The translations under genes were made by a program, and so were the position numbers. Positions 53,868 through 62,704 of a stretch of 64,000 nt of DNA are shown piece by piece (the first letter of the stretch is position 1; each line of letters begins with the position of its first letter). The DNA lies in NCBI GenBank assembly GCA_964293155.1, contig CAXYYA010000004.1, positions 1-64,000 on the forward strand. The letters are read 5' to 3'. Under the pieces are notes generated by a model, which was not told the DNA's origin, did not search any database, and worked only from the letters and a program-made list of their open reading frames with translations. The DNA is from JAQVEB01 sp028698105. Lineage in GTDB: Bacteria > Bacteroidota > Bacteroidia > Bacteroidales > Dysgonomonadaceae.

Positions 53868-55667
53868 TTATTTTGTGAGAATACCGATCTGGCTCATTTC
53901 AACCGTCGGCTTTCCTCCGTCCACGCCGCTTAGCGTTTCCATCTGGAAATAACGGCCTGAAACCTCGTTATCAAAATAAACAGTCTGCACAACCGGATTG
54001 TTCTTTATGTTTCCGAATTCTCCTTTTTTGGCCGTGATCCAGTTTTTTTCATCATCGCTTAACCGAAAAACGTATGTGAAAACCGACTCTTTTGTACTAT
54101 CGGGCGCGTAAGTGAACCCTTTTACGGTAATTTTTTCGCCCATATCCACAATCAACGGATTTTTCTTTGTGGACGTCCATGCGTTTTTATCTACGTCGTT
54201 CAGGCGCGTTACCTTTAACGTGTCTTTAATCACGGGCACATAAAAAGCGCCTACATTGCTGATGTTGGCTTTGGCGCGCGCATCCTGTATGGTGATCTTT
54301 ATTTTCGAGGGAGCCGCGTTATCGAATTTCAGTAACCGCTTGTAACCGATGGTGGTGCCACCGGTAAGTTTCTCCCATTTATCGTTAATGAGCCCCTCAA
54401 CGCTGAACGATTCCACACGCTGTCCCTGCCGGATATCTTCCTGCAACATAATGGTGTTGACGGTATCGCCCGCATTAATGCCGTATTCTTTTGACGCCCC
54501 GGGTTTTGCTGTCCACAGCACATTGCCGTTCAATAACTTGTTATTGTTAAAACTATTGGTTATATACGTGCCGAATTGTGCCAAACGTTCCACATCAATT
54601 TCGTGAATTTGTCCGCGCGTGTCGGGCGGCAAGTTCAGCAACAGAACGGAGTTCATTCCAACGGATTTAAAGTAAATATCCACTAATTGTTGGAGTGTTT
54701 TTACCTGATGATCCTGTTCGGGATGATAGAACCAGCCCGGACGGATGGATACATCAACTTCCGACGGATACCAGTAAACCGTTTTCGCCTCGGCGATCAG
54801 CTCTCTGCTTCCCAGGTCTTTTGAAGTAGGCGATATATCCAGTTGTTTATTTTGTTGGATAACAACACCGCTCACATCGGGATTGAGCGGCGTAACGCTC
54901 CATTCGGTTTCACGGCCAAGGCCGCTTTCGTTGCCAACCCATCGGATATCGTTTCCCATAATTGCTTTCACGGCTTTCGGCTGCAATTTCTCGATGACTT
55001 TGTAAAACGCTCTCCAGTCGTATTGCTGAACCTTGCCGTTAGGCCCTTCGCCGTTTGCTCCGTCGAACCATACTTCGTTAATTTCGCCGTAATCCGACAG
55101 TAATTCCGTAAGTTGCTGGACAAACATTTCGTTGTAGCGGGGCGAGTCGCCGTAGCTTTCGGCGTTCCTGTCCCAGGGAGATAAATAAACGCCAAATTTC
55201 ATGCCGTATTTGTCGCACGCGGCTTTTACTTCCTTCACCACGTCGCCGTTGCCGTCCCTCCAGGGTGATGAGGCAACGGAATGAGAGGTGGTCTTTGTTG
55301 GCCACAGGCAGAATCCGTCGTGATGTTTTGCGGTGAGAATGAGCATTTTGAATCCTGCATCTTTTAATGCCGTAACCCATTGTTCCGCATTGAAATCCGT
55401 CGGATTGAACAGAGCCGGGTCTTCTTTACCGTCGCCCCACTCACGCCCTGTGAACGTGTTCATTCCGAAATGGATGAAAGCCGTTAATTCCAGTTGTTGC
55501 CAGTCATATTGTTGAGGGGTGGGCACTACATAAGCAGCTAACTTAACTTTTTGTTCAGACGTAACTCTATCGGGGAAAGTAAGTATCTTTTCAAAGGATT
55601 GTTTTTCCTGAATGCATGCCGAAAGCAAAAAACTCAGCAAAATGCCGGCTAAAAATGTTCGTTTCAT
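53868..55667 (-). CDS. GH29 alpha-L-fucosidase, lipoprotein
   Basis: A retaining exo-fucosidase acting on terminal alpha-L-fucose of glycans. It has 599 residues, starting at minus-strand ATG 55667 to give a lipoprotein signal (LLSAC); the in-frame extension upstream is not needed. TIM-barrel signatures: FIHFGMNTFTGREWG, LTAKHHDGFCLWPTKTTSHS, YLSPWDRN and the nucleophile region EVWFDGANGEGP. A C-terminal F5/8-type beta-sandwich (about 450-599, GVDGGKPTVEMSQIGI end) probably binds carbohydrate. The substrate linkage cannot be told. Confidence 0.93.
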   Translation of the reverse strand: MKRTFLAGILLSFLLSACIQEKQSFEKILTFPDRVTSEQKVKLAAYVVPTPQQYDWQQLELTAFIHFGMNTFTGREWGDGKEDPALFNPTDFNAEQWVTALKDAGFKMLILTAKHHDGFCLWPTKTTSHSVASSPWRDGNGDVVKEVKAACDKYGMKFGVYLSPWDRNAESYGDSPRYNEMFVQQLTELLSDYGEINEVWFDGANGEGPNGKVQQYDWRAFYKVIEKLQPKAVKAIMGNDIRWVGNESGLGRETEWSVTPLNPDVSGVVIQQNKQLDISPTSKDLGSRELIAEAKTVYWYPSEVDVSIRPGWFYHPEQDHQVKTLQQLVDIYFKSVGMNSVLLLNLPPDTRGQIHEIDVERLAQFGTYITNSFNNNKLLNGNVLWTAKPGASKEYGINAGDTVNTIMLQEDIRQGQRVESFSVEGLINDKWEKLTGGTTIGYKRLLKFDNAAPSKIKITIQDARAKANISNVGAFYVPVIKDTLKVTRLNDVDKNAWTSTKKNPLIVDMGEKITVKGFTYAPDSTKESVFTYVFRLSDDEKNWITAKKGEFGNIKNNPVVQTVYFDNEVSGRYFQMETLSGVDGGKPTVEMSQIGILTK

Positions 55668-55737
55668 AGCTTTTCGTATAAGATGAGAAACATGTTTTGA
55701 CAAACAAAGTTAGTTGCTTTTCCGGAATAAGCAAATA

Positions 55738-55764
55738 AAAAAGCCACTCAATGAGTGGCTTTTT
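55738..55764 (-). terminator. Terminator after small Ala-rich lipoprotein gene
   Basis: Perfect 12-bp stem AAAAAGCCACTC / GAGTGGCTTTTT with a three-base loop, followed by T on the minus strand. Confidence 0.92.
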
Positions 55765-55788
55765 GTTCGTTTTAAACGAGATTGGCTC

Positions 55789-56016
55789 TTACTTAACAAC
55801 AGCAGCAGCTTCTTCGATAACTTCGCTAACTGTATCAGCAGCAGCGGCAGCGGCAGCAGCGATGCTGTCAGCCTGAGCTTTAGCGATGCTGTCTAATCTT
55901 GCAACTTCAGCGATACTGTCTTGTTTTGCTTTTTCAGCTTCAGCTTGTTTGTTTCCTGTGCAAGAAGCAAATCCAATTGTAGCAACGAATGCTACGAATA
56001 ATAATACCTTTTTCAT
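55789..56016 (-). CDS. Small Ala/Glu-rich lipoprotein
   Basis: A 75-residue lipoprotein (signal ending ATIGFASC). The mature 57 residues are a helix with heptad-like Ala, Asp, Glu, Lys pattern (AEAEKAKQDSIAEVARLDS; AQADSIAAAAAAAADTV). Its make-up recalls Lpp/OsmB-type small envelope lipoproteins, but I do not recognise the family. It has its own terminator, and CAAAGATA at 56065-56072 reads TATCTTTG as its -7 box. Confidence 0.7.
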   Translation of the reverse strand: MKKVLLFVAFVATIGFASCTGNKQAEAEKAKQDSIAEVARLDSIAKAQADSIAAAAAAAADTVSEVIEEAAAVVK

Positions 56017-56157
56017 TTTTCTATAATTTTAAACGATAAATAAAGTTCTTTTTAAAAAACGGCGCAAAGATACGTCATTTTTGTGTTATAAAACATATTT
56101 TCCGAAATTATTTATCGAAAAAAATAATATTTTTAGTATTTATTAACTATAATGGTG

Positions 56158-57810
56158 CTATTTATACAGGAACCTCTTGATACTTTTCTTCGGCGTTTTT
56201 TCGAACTCCGTGAGTGTCAATTCTATATCAGAAATTTTCTCATAGTTTGCCACACGCTTGTTTAAGTTTTGGCGATTGGTTTCCATTATTTCCGCTATTT
56301 TTTCTTCTGTGTTCAGGTTATCGGCTTCTATGGCCGGAAAATCGGGAAAAATGAGAGCCGTAAGTTTGCCGTTGCGTTCCACCACAACGCTTTCGGCAAT
56401 GTAAGGCATGTTATTCAAACGCGATTCAATTTCCTCGGGGTAAATATTTTGTCCGTTAGCGCTCAGGATCATTGTTTTTATACGTCCTTTAATGTACAGG
56501 CGGTTGTCCTTATCCAGAATACCCGAATCGCCGGTTTTTAACCAGCCGTCGTTGGTGAAAGCCGCAGCTGTTGCTTCAGGATTTTTGTAGTATCCCTTCA
56601 TCACGTTTTCGCCGCGCACCTGAATTTCTCCCGGTATATTTTCGGGATCGGGCGAGTCTATTCGGGCTTCCATAATACCTTTCAGAACCGATCCGCACGA
56701 TGTTGCCACAAAATCGTAATGATGATCGTACGAAATAAGCGGGGCGCACTCCGTCATGCCGTAACCGACAGTAATCGGGAATTTAATTTTCATGAAAAAC
56801 GCTTCCACCTCTTTGTTCAACGCCGCTCCGCCGATAATGACTTCGCGAAAATTTCCGCCTAAAGCATCCATCAGTGATTTTCTTATCTTATTCAATATCA
56901 GCGTATTTATTGCCGGGATTTTTAGTAAGGTTTTTATGATGGGTTTTTCTATTACGGGAAGCACTTTCTTTTTGTAAATTTTTTCCAGTATAAGCGGTAC
57001 GGTGATCACGATATTCGGTTTCACTTGCTGAAAAGCTTTAACCAGATTCTGCGGGGTAGGCATTACGCCCAAAAGCGTCACGTGAACACCTTCGGTGAGC
57101 GCGTACAGAAAATCGAAAGCGCACCCGTAAGCGTGTGCCATGGGCAGGAAAGCCAGGTCTCTATCGCCTTCAAACAGCAGATCGAGGGTGTGTGCGTACG
57201 TTACATTTCCGGCAAAATTGTTGGCCGTGAGCATCACGCCTTTGCTGAAACCGGTAGTGCCCGAGGTGTAATTCAAACAAATAACTTCTTCGTTGCCCGT
57301 ATGCGGATAAACGATATCTTCCCGGTGAAATCCGTTGGGATATTTTTTTGCGAAAGCGGCGTCCGTTTGTTCTTTATTTTTTACCGTTTCGGCTGTCGGA
57401 TTCGCAATCAGGTTGAATGAAGGGATGGCAAAAACAGGTATGTTCACTTTGTTCTGCTCCATATTTTGCCAAATATTTTCGTTGATGAACGCGATTTTGG
57501 ACTCGGAATGTTCAATGATGTGTGCGATGCTTTCGGGATGAAAATCGTGCAAAATAGGCACGATTACAGCGCCATAGGTAATGGTTCCCAGAAAAACAAC
57601 AGACCACGAAGTGTGATTTTTCCCTACCAAGGCCACCTTATCGCCCTTTTTTAATCCGTATTCCGCAAAAAGAACATGAATACGTGCAATTTCGGCCGCC
57701 AGTTGGCCGTATGTTAACGAGGTTCCGTCTTTGTAGTCGCTCAAGGCCGGTAATTCCCAATTCTTTTTAAAGCTGTCTTCGTATAATTTTATGAAATTTT
57801 GATCAATCAT
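56158..57810 (-). CDS. Long-chain acyl-CoA synthetase (AMP-dependent synthetase)
   Basis: Adenylate-forming enzyme that activates a fatty acid to acyl-CoA. It starts at minus-strand ATG 57810 (550 residues; 15 extra in-frame codons upstream are less likely). P-loop-like motif LNYTSGTTGFSKGVML, then VGYGMTECAPL and DGWLKTGDSGILDKDNRLYIKGR (in part: GWLKTGDSGILD), and the C-terminal lysine in KKSIKRFLYK. Chain-length preference is unknown. It is the only gene on this strand between a lipoprotein and the divergent mtaB. Confidence 0.92.
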   Translation of the reverse strand: MIDQNFIKLYEDSFKKNWELPALSDYKDGTSLTYGQLAAEIARIHVLFAEYGLKKGDKVALVGKNHTSWSVVFLGTITYGAVIVPILHDFHPESIAHIIEHSESKIAFINENIWQNMEQNKVNIPVFAIPSFNLIANPTAETVKNKEQTDAAFAKKYPNGFHREDIVYPHTGNEEVICLNYTSGTTGFSKGVMLTANNFAGNVTYAHTLDLLFEGDRDLAFLPMAHAYGCAFDFLYALTEGVHVTLLGVMPTPQNLVKAFQQVKPNIVITVPLILEKIYKKKVLPVIEKPIIKTLLKIPAINTLILNKIRKSLMDALGGNFREVIIGGAALNKEVEAFFMKIKFPITVGYGMTECAPLISYDHHYDFVATSCGSVLKGIMEARIDSPDPENIPGEIQVRGENVMKGYYKNPEATAAAFTNDGWLKTGDSGILDKDNRLYIKGRIKTMILSANGQNIYPEEIESRLNNMPYIAESVVVERNGKLTALIFPDFPAIEADNLNTEEKIAEIMETNRQNLNKRVANYEKISDIELTLTEFEKTPKKSIKRFLYK

Positions 57811-57900
57811 TTTTTGCACACATTTGTCAATTTTGTGCAAAATTACGATGTTCATTTGAATAACAAAAGAAAAATGACGAGAAATGCGATGAAATTGTTG

Positions 57901-57908
57901 TATTTTTG
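57901..57908 (+). promoter_or_regulatory. -7 promoter box upstream of mtaB
   Basis: TATTTTTG lies 80 bp before the mtaB ATG in the divergent region with the acyl-CoA synthetase gene. No good -33 element was found. Confidence 0.4.
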
Positions 57909-57988
57909 CAGAATAATATGAATTTTTCTCCGAAAATTGGTATGCGGAAACACAAACACATGTCCGTTTACCGTTTCGTTACGAAGTT

Positions 57989-59326
57989 ATGATAGATCAT
58001 TCTGTTTTTCAACATAAAACCGCAGCTTATTATACATTAGGGTGTAAATTGAATTTTGCCGAAACATCGGCTATCGGGCGCCAGTTGTCGCAAGCCGGCG
58101 TGCTGAGGGCGCGACGGGGGCAAAAAGCCGATATTTGCGTGATCAACACCTGTTCCGTTACGGAACTGGCCGATAAAAAAGGGCGCCAGGCCATACGAAA
58201 AATGATCCAGCAACATCCCGGTGCATTTGTGGTTGTTACCGGGTGCTATGCACAGTTAAAACCCGAAGACATTGCCGGAATTGAAGGAGTGGATTTGGTG
58301 CTGGGAGCAGAACAGAAGCTGGATGTGGTACAGTATCTGGATGATTTACAGAAGAAAGATAAAGGCGAGATTGTTATCTCCAAAACGAACCACATACGCA
58401 CATTTGTTCCATCGGTTTCGGCCGACGATCGTACCCGTTATTTCCTGAAAGTGCAGGACGGTTGCGACTATTTCTGTACATATTGCACCATCCCCGTCGC
58501 CCGCGGGCGAAGCCGCAACGGCTCCATCGCCGATTTGGTGAAACAGGCCGAAAATGTGGTGCAGGAAGGCGGAAAAGAAATCGTGCTCACCGGGGTGAAT
58601 ATCGGCGATTTTGGGCAAACGACCAACGAAAGTTTCTTCGGTTTGATTCAGGCGCTGGATCAGGTGGAAGGTATCGAGCGTTTTCGCATCTCGTCCATCG
58701 AACCGAACCTGCTGACCGACGATATCATTGATTTTGTGGCGAAATCGCGCCGTATGGCACCTCACTTCCACATTCCGCTGCAAGCGGGAAGCGATGCCGT
58801 GCTGCGGTTGATGAAACGAAAATACGATACGGCGTTGTTTCGCCGCAAAATAGAGAAAATAAAAGACATGTTGCCCGATGCGTTTATCGGTGTGGACGTT
58901 ATTGTGGGCGTGCGCGGCGAAACCGATGAATATTTTGAGGAAGGTCGGCGGTTTATTGAATCGTTGCCGGTATCGCAATTGCACGTTTTCACCTATTCCG
59001 AACGCGAAGGTACGCAGGCCTTGAAAATTGACCACGCAGTGGATCCGAAGGTAAAACATGCCCGCGGCAAAGCGTTGCTTGATGTTTCAGAAACGAAACT
59101 GGCTGAGTTTTACCGATCGCAACAAGGCACCCGCCGCAAAGCGTTGTTCGAACACACGAAATACGGCGATAAAATGTTCGGTTTCACCGAAAACTACGTA
59201 CGGGTGTTTGCCGACTATGACACCGATATAATCAACCGGGTAGTTGATATCGAAGTGGGAGAGTGGGAGCACGAAACAAGCGCAATGCAAGCGCTAACAA
59301 AAGACGTTTTGTTTCCAACCAGATAA
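57989..59326 (+). CDS. mtaB: tRNA t6A37 methylthiotransferase MtaB
   Basis: Radical SAM enzyme that converts t6A37 to ms2t6A37 in tRNAs reading ANN codons. The 445 residues carry the MTTase N-terminal cluster ligands Cys19 (LGCKLN), Cys55 (INTCSVT) and Cys86 (VTGCYAQ), the radical SAM motif C159-x3-C163-x2-C166 (GCDYFCTYCTIP) and a C-terminal TRAM-like region. The order and spacing match MtaB more than MiaB or RimO. The acyltransferase gene follows 12 bp downstream, suggesting an operon. Confidence 0.94.
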   Translation: MIDHSVFQHKTAAYYTLGCKLNFAETSAIGRQLSQAGVLRARRGQKADICVINTCSVTELADKKGRQAIRKMIQQHPGAFVVVTGCYAQLKPEDIAGIEGVDLVLGAEQKLDVVQYLDDLQKKDKGEIVISKTNHIRTFVPSVSADDRTRYFLKVQDGCDYFCTYCTIPVARGRSRNGSIADLVKQAENVVQEGGKEIVLTGVNIGDFGQTTNESFFGLIQALDQVEGIERFRISSIEPNLLTDDIIDFVAKSRRMAPHFHIPLQAGSDAVLRLMKRKYDTALFRRKIEKIKDMLPDAFIGVDVIVGVRGETDEYFEEGRRFIESLPVSQLHVFTYSEREGTQALKIDHAVDPKVKHARGKALLDVSETKLAEFYRSQQGTRRKALFEHTKYGDKMFGFTENYVRVFADYDTDIINRVVDIEVGEWEHETSAMQALTKDVLFPTR

Positions 59327-59338
59327 TCCGTGATCGGC

Positions 59339-60241
59339 ATGAAAAAAGAATCGAAGAAAAATACGGTTTATTATCTGCTGTACGGCATTTTTTACCTGCA
59401 CGCGCTGTTGCCGCTGCGGGCGCTGTACGTTCTTTCGGATATTCTTTATGTTCTGCTTTATTATCTGGTGCGTTATCGCCGCAAGATGGTCAGGAAGAAC
59501 CTTACGCACGCTTTTCCCGATAAACCGGCAAATGAAATATTGGCTACGGAGCGAAAATTTTACCGTTTTTTGTGTGATTATTATGTGGAGACCATCAAAT
59601 TGCTGCATATTTCGGACGAAAAAATCCTGCGGCGTATGAAGTTTGAGAACCCCGAATTAATAAACAGGATCACCAAAGGAGGAAATTCGTGTTTTTTGAG
59701 CCTCGGACATTACGGAAACTGGGAGTTTGTACCCTCCATCGGTTACCACTTGTCGCCCGATGTTGTGCAGGGACAAATATATAAACGATTGAATAACATC
59801 GGTTTTGAACATTTCTTTCTCAAGTTGCGTTCGCGATTTATCCCCAAAAGCATTGAAATGAAAGATGCTTTCCGCGCCATTGCTAAAAACAAACAGGAAG
59901 GAAAAAAAATGGTTATCGGTTTTGTTACCGATCAGCGTCCGCCGAGATATTACGACGAATACTGGACAACTTTTCTGCATCAGGATACGCACGTATTGAC
60001 CGGAATGGAGCGCATTGCACGGCAATTTGGATTTGCGGTGGTGTACCTGGATATTCGCCGGGTGAAACGCGGATATTATAGCGGCAGCTTTTCGCTGATT
60101 ACGCCGGATGCTTCTACTGAACCTGAGTTCGCGGTTATGGAAAAGTATATGCGAAAGTTGGAAGAAACCATTCTGCGCGATCCGGCGTATTGGCTGTGGT
60201 CGCATAACCGGTGGAAGTTTACCCGGATCAGGCCGGTATGA
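59339..60241 (+). CDS. LpxL/HtrB-type lysophospholipid (lipid A) acyltransferase
   Basis: A 300-residue inner-membrane enzyme, starting at ATG 59339 (GTG 9 bp upstream also possible). One N-terminal membrane helix (about 12-40). The acyltransferase motif HX4E is HYGNWE in LSLGHYGNWEFVPS, with VIGFVTDQRPPR further on. Members transfer a late acyl chain to lipid A or make ornithine/glycine lipids. Which acceptor is used here is unknown. Confidence 0.88.
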   Translation: MKKESKKNTVYYLLYGIFYLHALLPLRALYVLSDILYVLLYYLVRYRRKMVRKNLTHAFPDKPANEILATERKFYRFLCDYYVETIKLLHISDEKILRRMKFENPELINRITKGGNSCFLSLGHYGNWEFVPSIGYHLSPDVVQGQIYKRLNNIGFEHFFLKLRSRFIPKSIEMKDAFRAIAKNKQEGKKMVIGFVTDQRPPRYYDEYWTTFLHQDTHVLTGMERIARQFGFAVVYLDIRRVKRGYYSGSFSLITPDASTEPEFAVMEKYMRKLEETILRDPAYWLWSHNRWKFTRIRPV

Positions 60242-60279
60242 ATTATGTGCTAAGAGATGTGACGCGCTATATGTCCTTG

Positions 60280-60351
60280 TACATTTTTCATTGTTCTTTG
60301 CTCATTGCTCTTTGTTCTTAGTTCTTTGCTCTTTGTTCTCCCGCAAGCGGG
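60280..60351. repeat. Degenerate TTGTTCTTTGCTC repeat array
   Basis: About five variable units such as TTGTTCTTTGCTC, ATTGCTCTTTG, TTCTTAGTTCTTTGCTC follow each other, ended by a CCCGC aa GCGGG hairpin at 60340-60351. It is pyrimidine-rich and non-coding, between the acyltransferase and glycosyltransferase genes. Confidence 0.7.
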
Positions 60352-60394
60352 ATTTTTGCTACGCTACAATTTGTTCTTTTAGTGTGTTTGAAAA

Positions 60395-61417
60395 ATGAAA
60401 AAAACATCGGTGATCATATTGAATTGGAACGGTCGGAAATTGCTGGAGCAGTTTCTCCCGGATGTGCTGCAATATTCGCTGTCGGACGATTGCGATGTGA
60501 TCGTTGCCGACAACGGCTCTACCGATGACTCCGTACGTTTTCTCGAGAATCGTTTTCCGCACGTACCGCTCATCGTTTTTGATAAAAACTACGGCTTCGC
60601 CGAAGGGTACAACAAAGCCATCCGCCAGACTGACTCCGAATACGTGGTGCTGTTGAATTCCGATGTGCAGGTTACCGCAACCTGGCTCGAAACCCTGACC
60701 GCTTATATGGACTCACATCCCGAAACGGCAGCGGTGCAGCCGAAAATCCGATCTTTCAACGACAAGCAAAAATTTGAATATGCCGGTGCCTCGGGAGGCT
60801 TTATTGACCGGTATGGTTACCCTTTTTGCCGCGGGCGAATTTTGGACACAGTGGAAACGGACAACGGCCAATACGATACCGTAATTCCGGTTTTTTGGGC
60901 TACCGGAGCCTGTTTGTGCATTCGCAGAAAAGAATATATGGAGGCCGGAGGCCTGGACGCGGGCTTTTTTGCCCACATGGAAGAGATTGACCTTTGCTGG
61001 CGGCTGAATGCACGGGGAAAGCGCATTGAATGTGTGCCCGCTTCCGTGGTGTATCATGTGGGAGGCGCATCGCTTGACAAGGAAAACCCGCGAAAAACAT
61101 ACCTTAATTTCAGGAATAATTTACTGATGATCTATAAAAACGCGCCGAAAAAACAACTTTTTCGCATTTTCGCGCTGCGCCTAATCCTCGATTTTCTCGC
61201 ATTCATTCACTTGATTATTAGAGGAAAAACTAAAAATGCTAAATCAATAGTTGAATCACATCGTGATTTTTTTGTAATGCGCTCTGCTTACAAACCTTTA
61301 CGAAAAGAAAATCTCGAAAAAACGGTGATTAAAGATATACAAGGGCAATTTAGCGGCAGTATTCTTTGGAATTACTACGTAAAAAGAAAGAAAACCCATC
61401 AGTCTATTCAAAGTTAA
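60395..61417 (+). CDS. Glycosyltransferase family 2
   Basis: A 340-residue GT-A enzyme. The nucleotide-binding opening is SVIILNWNGRKLLEQFLPD, then VADNGSTDDSVRF (about 31-43) and the metal motif NSDVQV (about 89-94). The acceptor region GGLDAGFFAHMEEIDLCWRL and a C-terminal membrane-associated helix (FALRLILDFLAFIHLIIRG) indicate a rhamnosyltransferase-like envelope enzyme. It converges with the PorT gene, sharing 14 bp at the 3-prime ends. Confidence 0.9.
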   Translation: MKKTSVIILNWNGRKLLEQFLPDVLQYSLSDDCDVIVADNGSTDDSVRFLENRFPHVPLIVFDKNYGFAEGYNKAIRQTDSEYVVLLNSDVQVTATWLETLTAYMDSHPETAAVQPKIRSFNDKQKFEYAGASGGFIDRYGYPFCRGRILDTVETDNGQYDTVIPVFWATGACLCIRRKEYMEAGGLDAGFFAHMEEIDLCWRLNARGKRIECVPASVVYHVGGASLDKENPRKTYLNFRNNLLMIYKNAPKKQLFRIFALRLILDFLAFIHLIIRGKTKNAKSIVESHRDFFVMRSAYKPLRKENLEKTVIKDIQGQFSGSILWNYYVKRKKTHQSIQS

Positions 61418-62117
61418 ACGACAGCACGATCATGCGTTGCTTTGCGCCCGAAAGCGATTTGGCATATTTCATCAGTTCCTCGTCTTTCAAATCCGTGCGG
61501 TTGGTTTGCAGCACGTCCGCCAGCCCGAAACAAAATTTCAACTCCGGCGACAACTTAAACAACGGCAAATAAAAATCGCACCCGAACCCAATTTCCACAC
61601 CGTAATCAACAGGTTTCAACAGCACGGCCTTCTCTTTTCGCGAAGCCAGTTCCACACTGCCATATCCGCCTATCAATACGTAAGGTTTGTAATTTTTCAC
61701 CCTGCCAGCTGCCATTTTCAACTGAACCGGCACATAAAGATAATTGTTTTTGATAGACGTCTTGAATTCCGCTCCCGATGTTTTTTCCCTGAAAACAAAG
61801 CTTTTACTCCCTAAATAAAGCGTTGGCACAGCGCGCAGGTTCACATAACGGCTCAGATAAACATCGCCGATGAGGCCAACATTGAATCCGGGCGAGTAGG
61901 AGGGAATTTCGGAGAACCAAACCTCTCCGTTTTCGTTCACAAACCCCGATTGGGTGAGGATCAGATCCTGCGCATGCAGCCCGAGCGTAAAACCGAAATG
62001 ATACACGCGCTGATCGGCATACGGCTGGTGTTGCAGTTTCCGTTGCTGCGCAAAAAGGCTGGCCGTAAAAATCAAAAGCGCCAGAAAAAAAAACGTACGT
62101 TTCTGTGTACTCATCAT
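61404..62117 (-). CDS. porT: PorT-like outer-membrane protein of type IX secretion
   Basis: A 237-residue outer-membrane beta-barrel with a signal peptide (about 1-24, ending LFAQ). Residues about 30-237 match the PorT family: YHFGFTLGLHAQDLILTQSG, EIPSYSPGFNVGLIGDVYLS, PVQLKMAAGR and an aromatic last residue pair NFE. PorT is required for type IX secretion and gliding in Bacteroidetes, but its exact place in the machine is not fixed. It implies the genome encodes a T9SS. Confidence 0.85.
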   Translation of the reverse strand: MMSTQKRTFFFLALLIFTASLFAQQRKLQHQPYADQRVYHFGFTLGLHAQDLILTQSGFVNENGEVWFSEIPSYSPGFNVGLIGDVYLSRYVNLRAVPTLYLGSKSFVFREKTSGAEFKTSIKNNYLYVPVQLKMAAGRVKNYKPYVLIGGYGSVELASRKEKAVLLKPVDYGVEIGFGCDFYLPLFKLSPELKFCFGLADVLQTNRTDLKDEELMKYAKSLSGAKQRMIVLSFNFE

Positions 62118-62290
62118 TCCTAAAACGTTTCAGACAGAAAGATATTATACAAAACAGCAAAAACATTTCGGACCTTTGTTGTCATTATGCCGGCGAACAA
62201 CCATTTTTCTGATTTACAGTTTTTTTGCGCTTCCGGCAAAAATAAATGTGTATTTCTTGCTCAACAATTGACAGTATTCCTTAAAATCCA

Positions 62291-62321
62291 TTTGATTATC
62301 CGAAAAAACTGCGTATATTTG
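62291..62321 (+). promoter_or_regulatory. Near-consensus promoter of the ferredoxin gene
   Basis: TTTG at 62291-62294 and TATATTTG at 62314-62321, spacing 19 bases: the best Bacteroidetes-type promoter in the window. The ferredoxin ATG is 68 bp downstream. Confidence 0.75.
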
Positions 62322-62389
62322 CACCGATTTTTAAACGGATAATACAAAAATTTATCTATAACATTAACTCATAAAAAATTATCAGTATT

Positions 62390-62557
62390 ATGGCTTACGT
62401 AATTAATGAAGATTGTATTGCTTGTGGTACTTGTATTGATGAATGTCCTGTGGATGCTATATCTGAAGGCGACATCTATGTAATTGATCCCGATGTATGT
62501 ACAGATTGCGGCACTTGTGCCGAAGTTTGTCCTACAGAAGCAATTCATCCGGCATAA
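62390..62557 (+). CDS. 2[4Fe-4S] ferredoxin
   Basis: A 55-residue protein encoded between ATG 62390 and TAA 62557. It has two complete CxxCxxCxxxCP motifs: CIACGTCIDECP (residues 9-20) and CTDCGTCAEVCP (residues 37-48), the pattern of clostridial-type low-potential ferredoxins. It is an electron carrier for anaerobic oxidoreductases such as PFOR, Rnf or hydrogenase. It is monocistronic, with strong promoter and terminator. Confidence 0.96.
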   Translation: MAYVINEDCIACGTCIDECPVDAISEGDIYVIDPDVCTDCGTCAEVCPTEAIHPA

Positions 62558-62579
62558 TCATAGAAATAGCTATGAGATG

Positions 62580-62612
62580 AAAAAGGTTGGGCGAAATTCG
62601 TTCAACCTTTTT
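62580..62612 (+). terminator. Terminator of the ferredoxin gene
   Basis: AAAAAGGTTG / CAACCTTTTT stem with an internal GAA/TTC pairing, followed by T. Confidence 0.88.
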
Positions 62613-62650
62613 CTCTTTTTGCAAACCGTGAAAGGTTTATGGCCGATAAC

Positions 62651-62680
62651 AAAAAAAACGCCTCTTTCGGGGCGTTTTTT
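62651..62680 (-). terminator. Terminator of the GAPDH gene
   Basis: AAAAAACGCC / GGCGTTTTTT stem with loop around TTTCG; T-run on the minus strand. Confidence 0.9.
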
Positions 62681-62704
62681 CGTATGGTGTGTTAACAGGA
62701 TTTT

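Noticed and set aside
58346..59059. A 237-residue minus-strand frame opposite mtaB
   Set aside because: Shadow of the well-conserved MtaB coding sequence.
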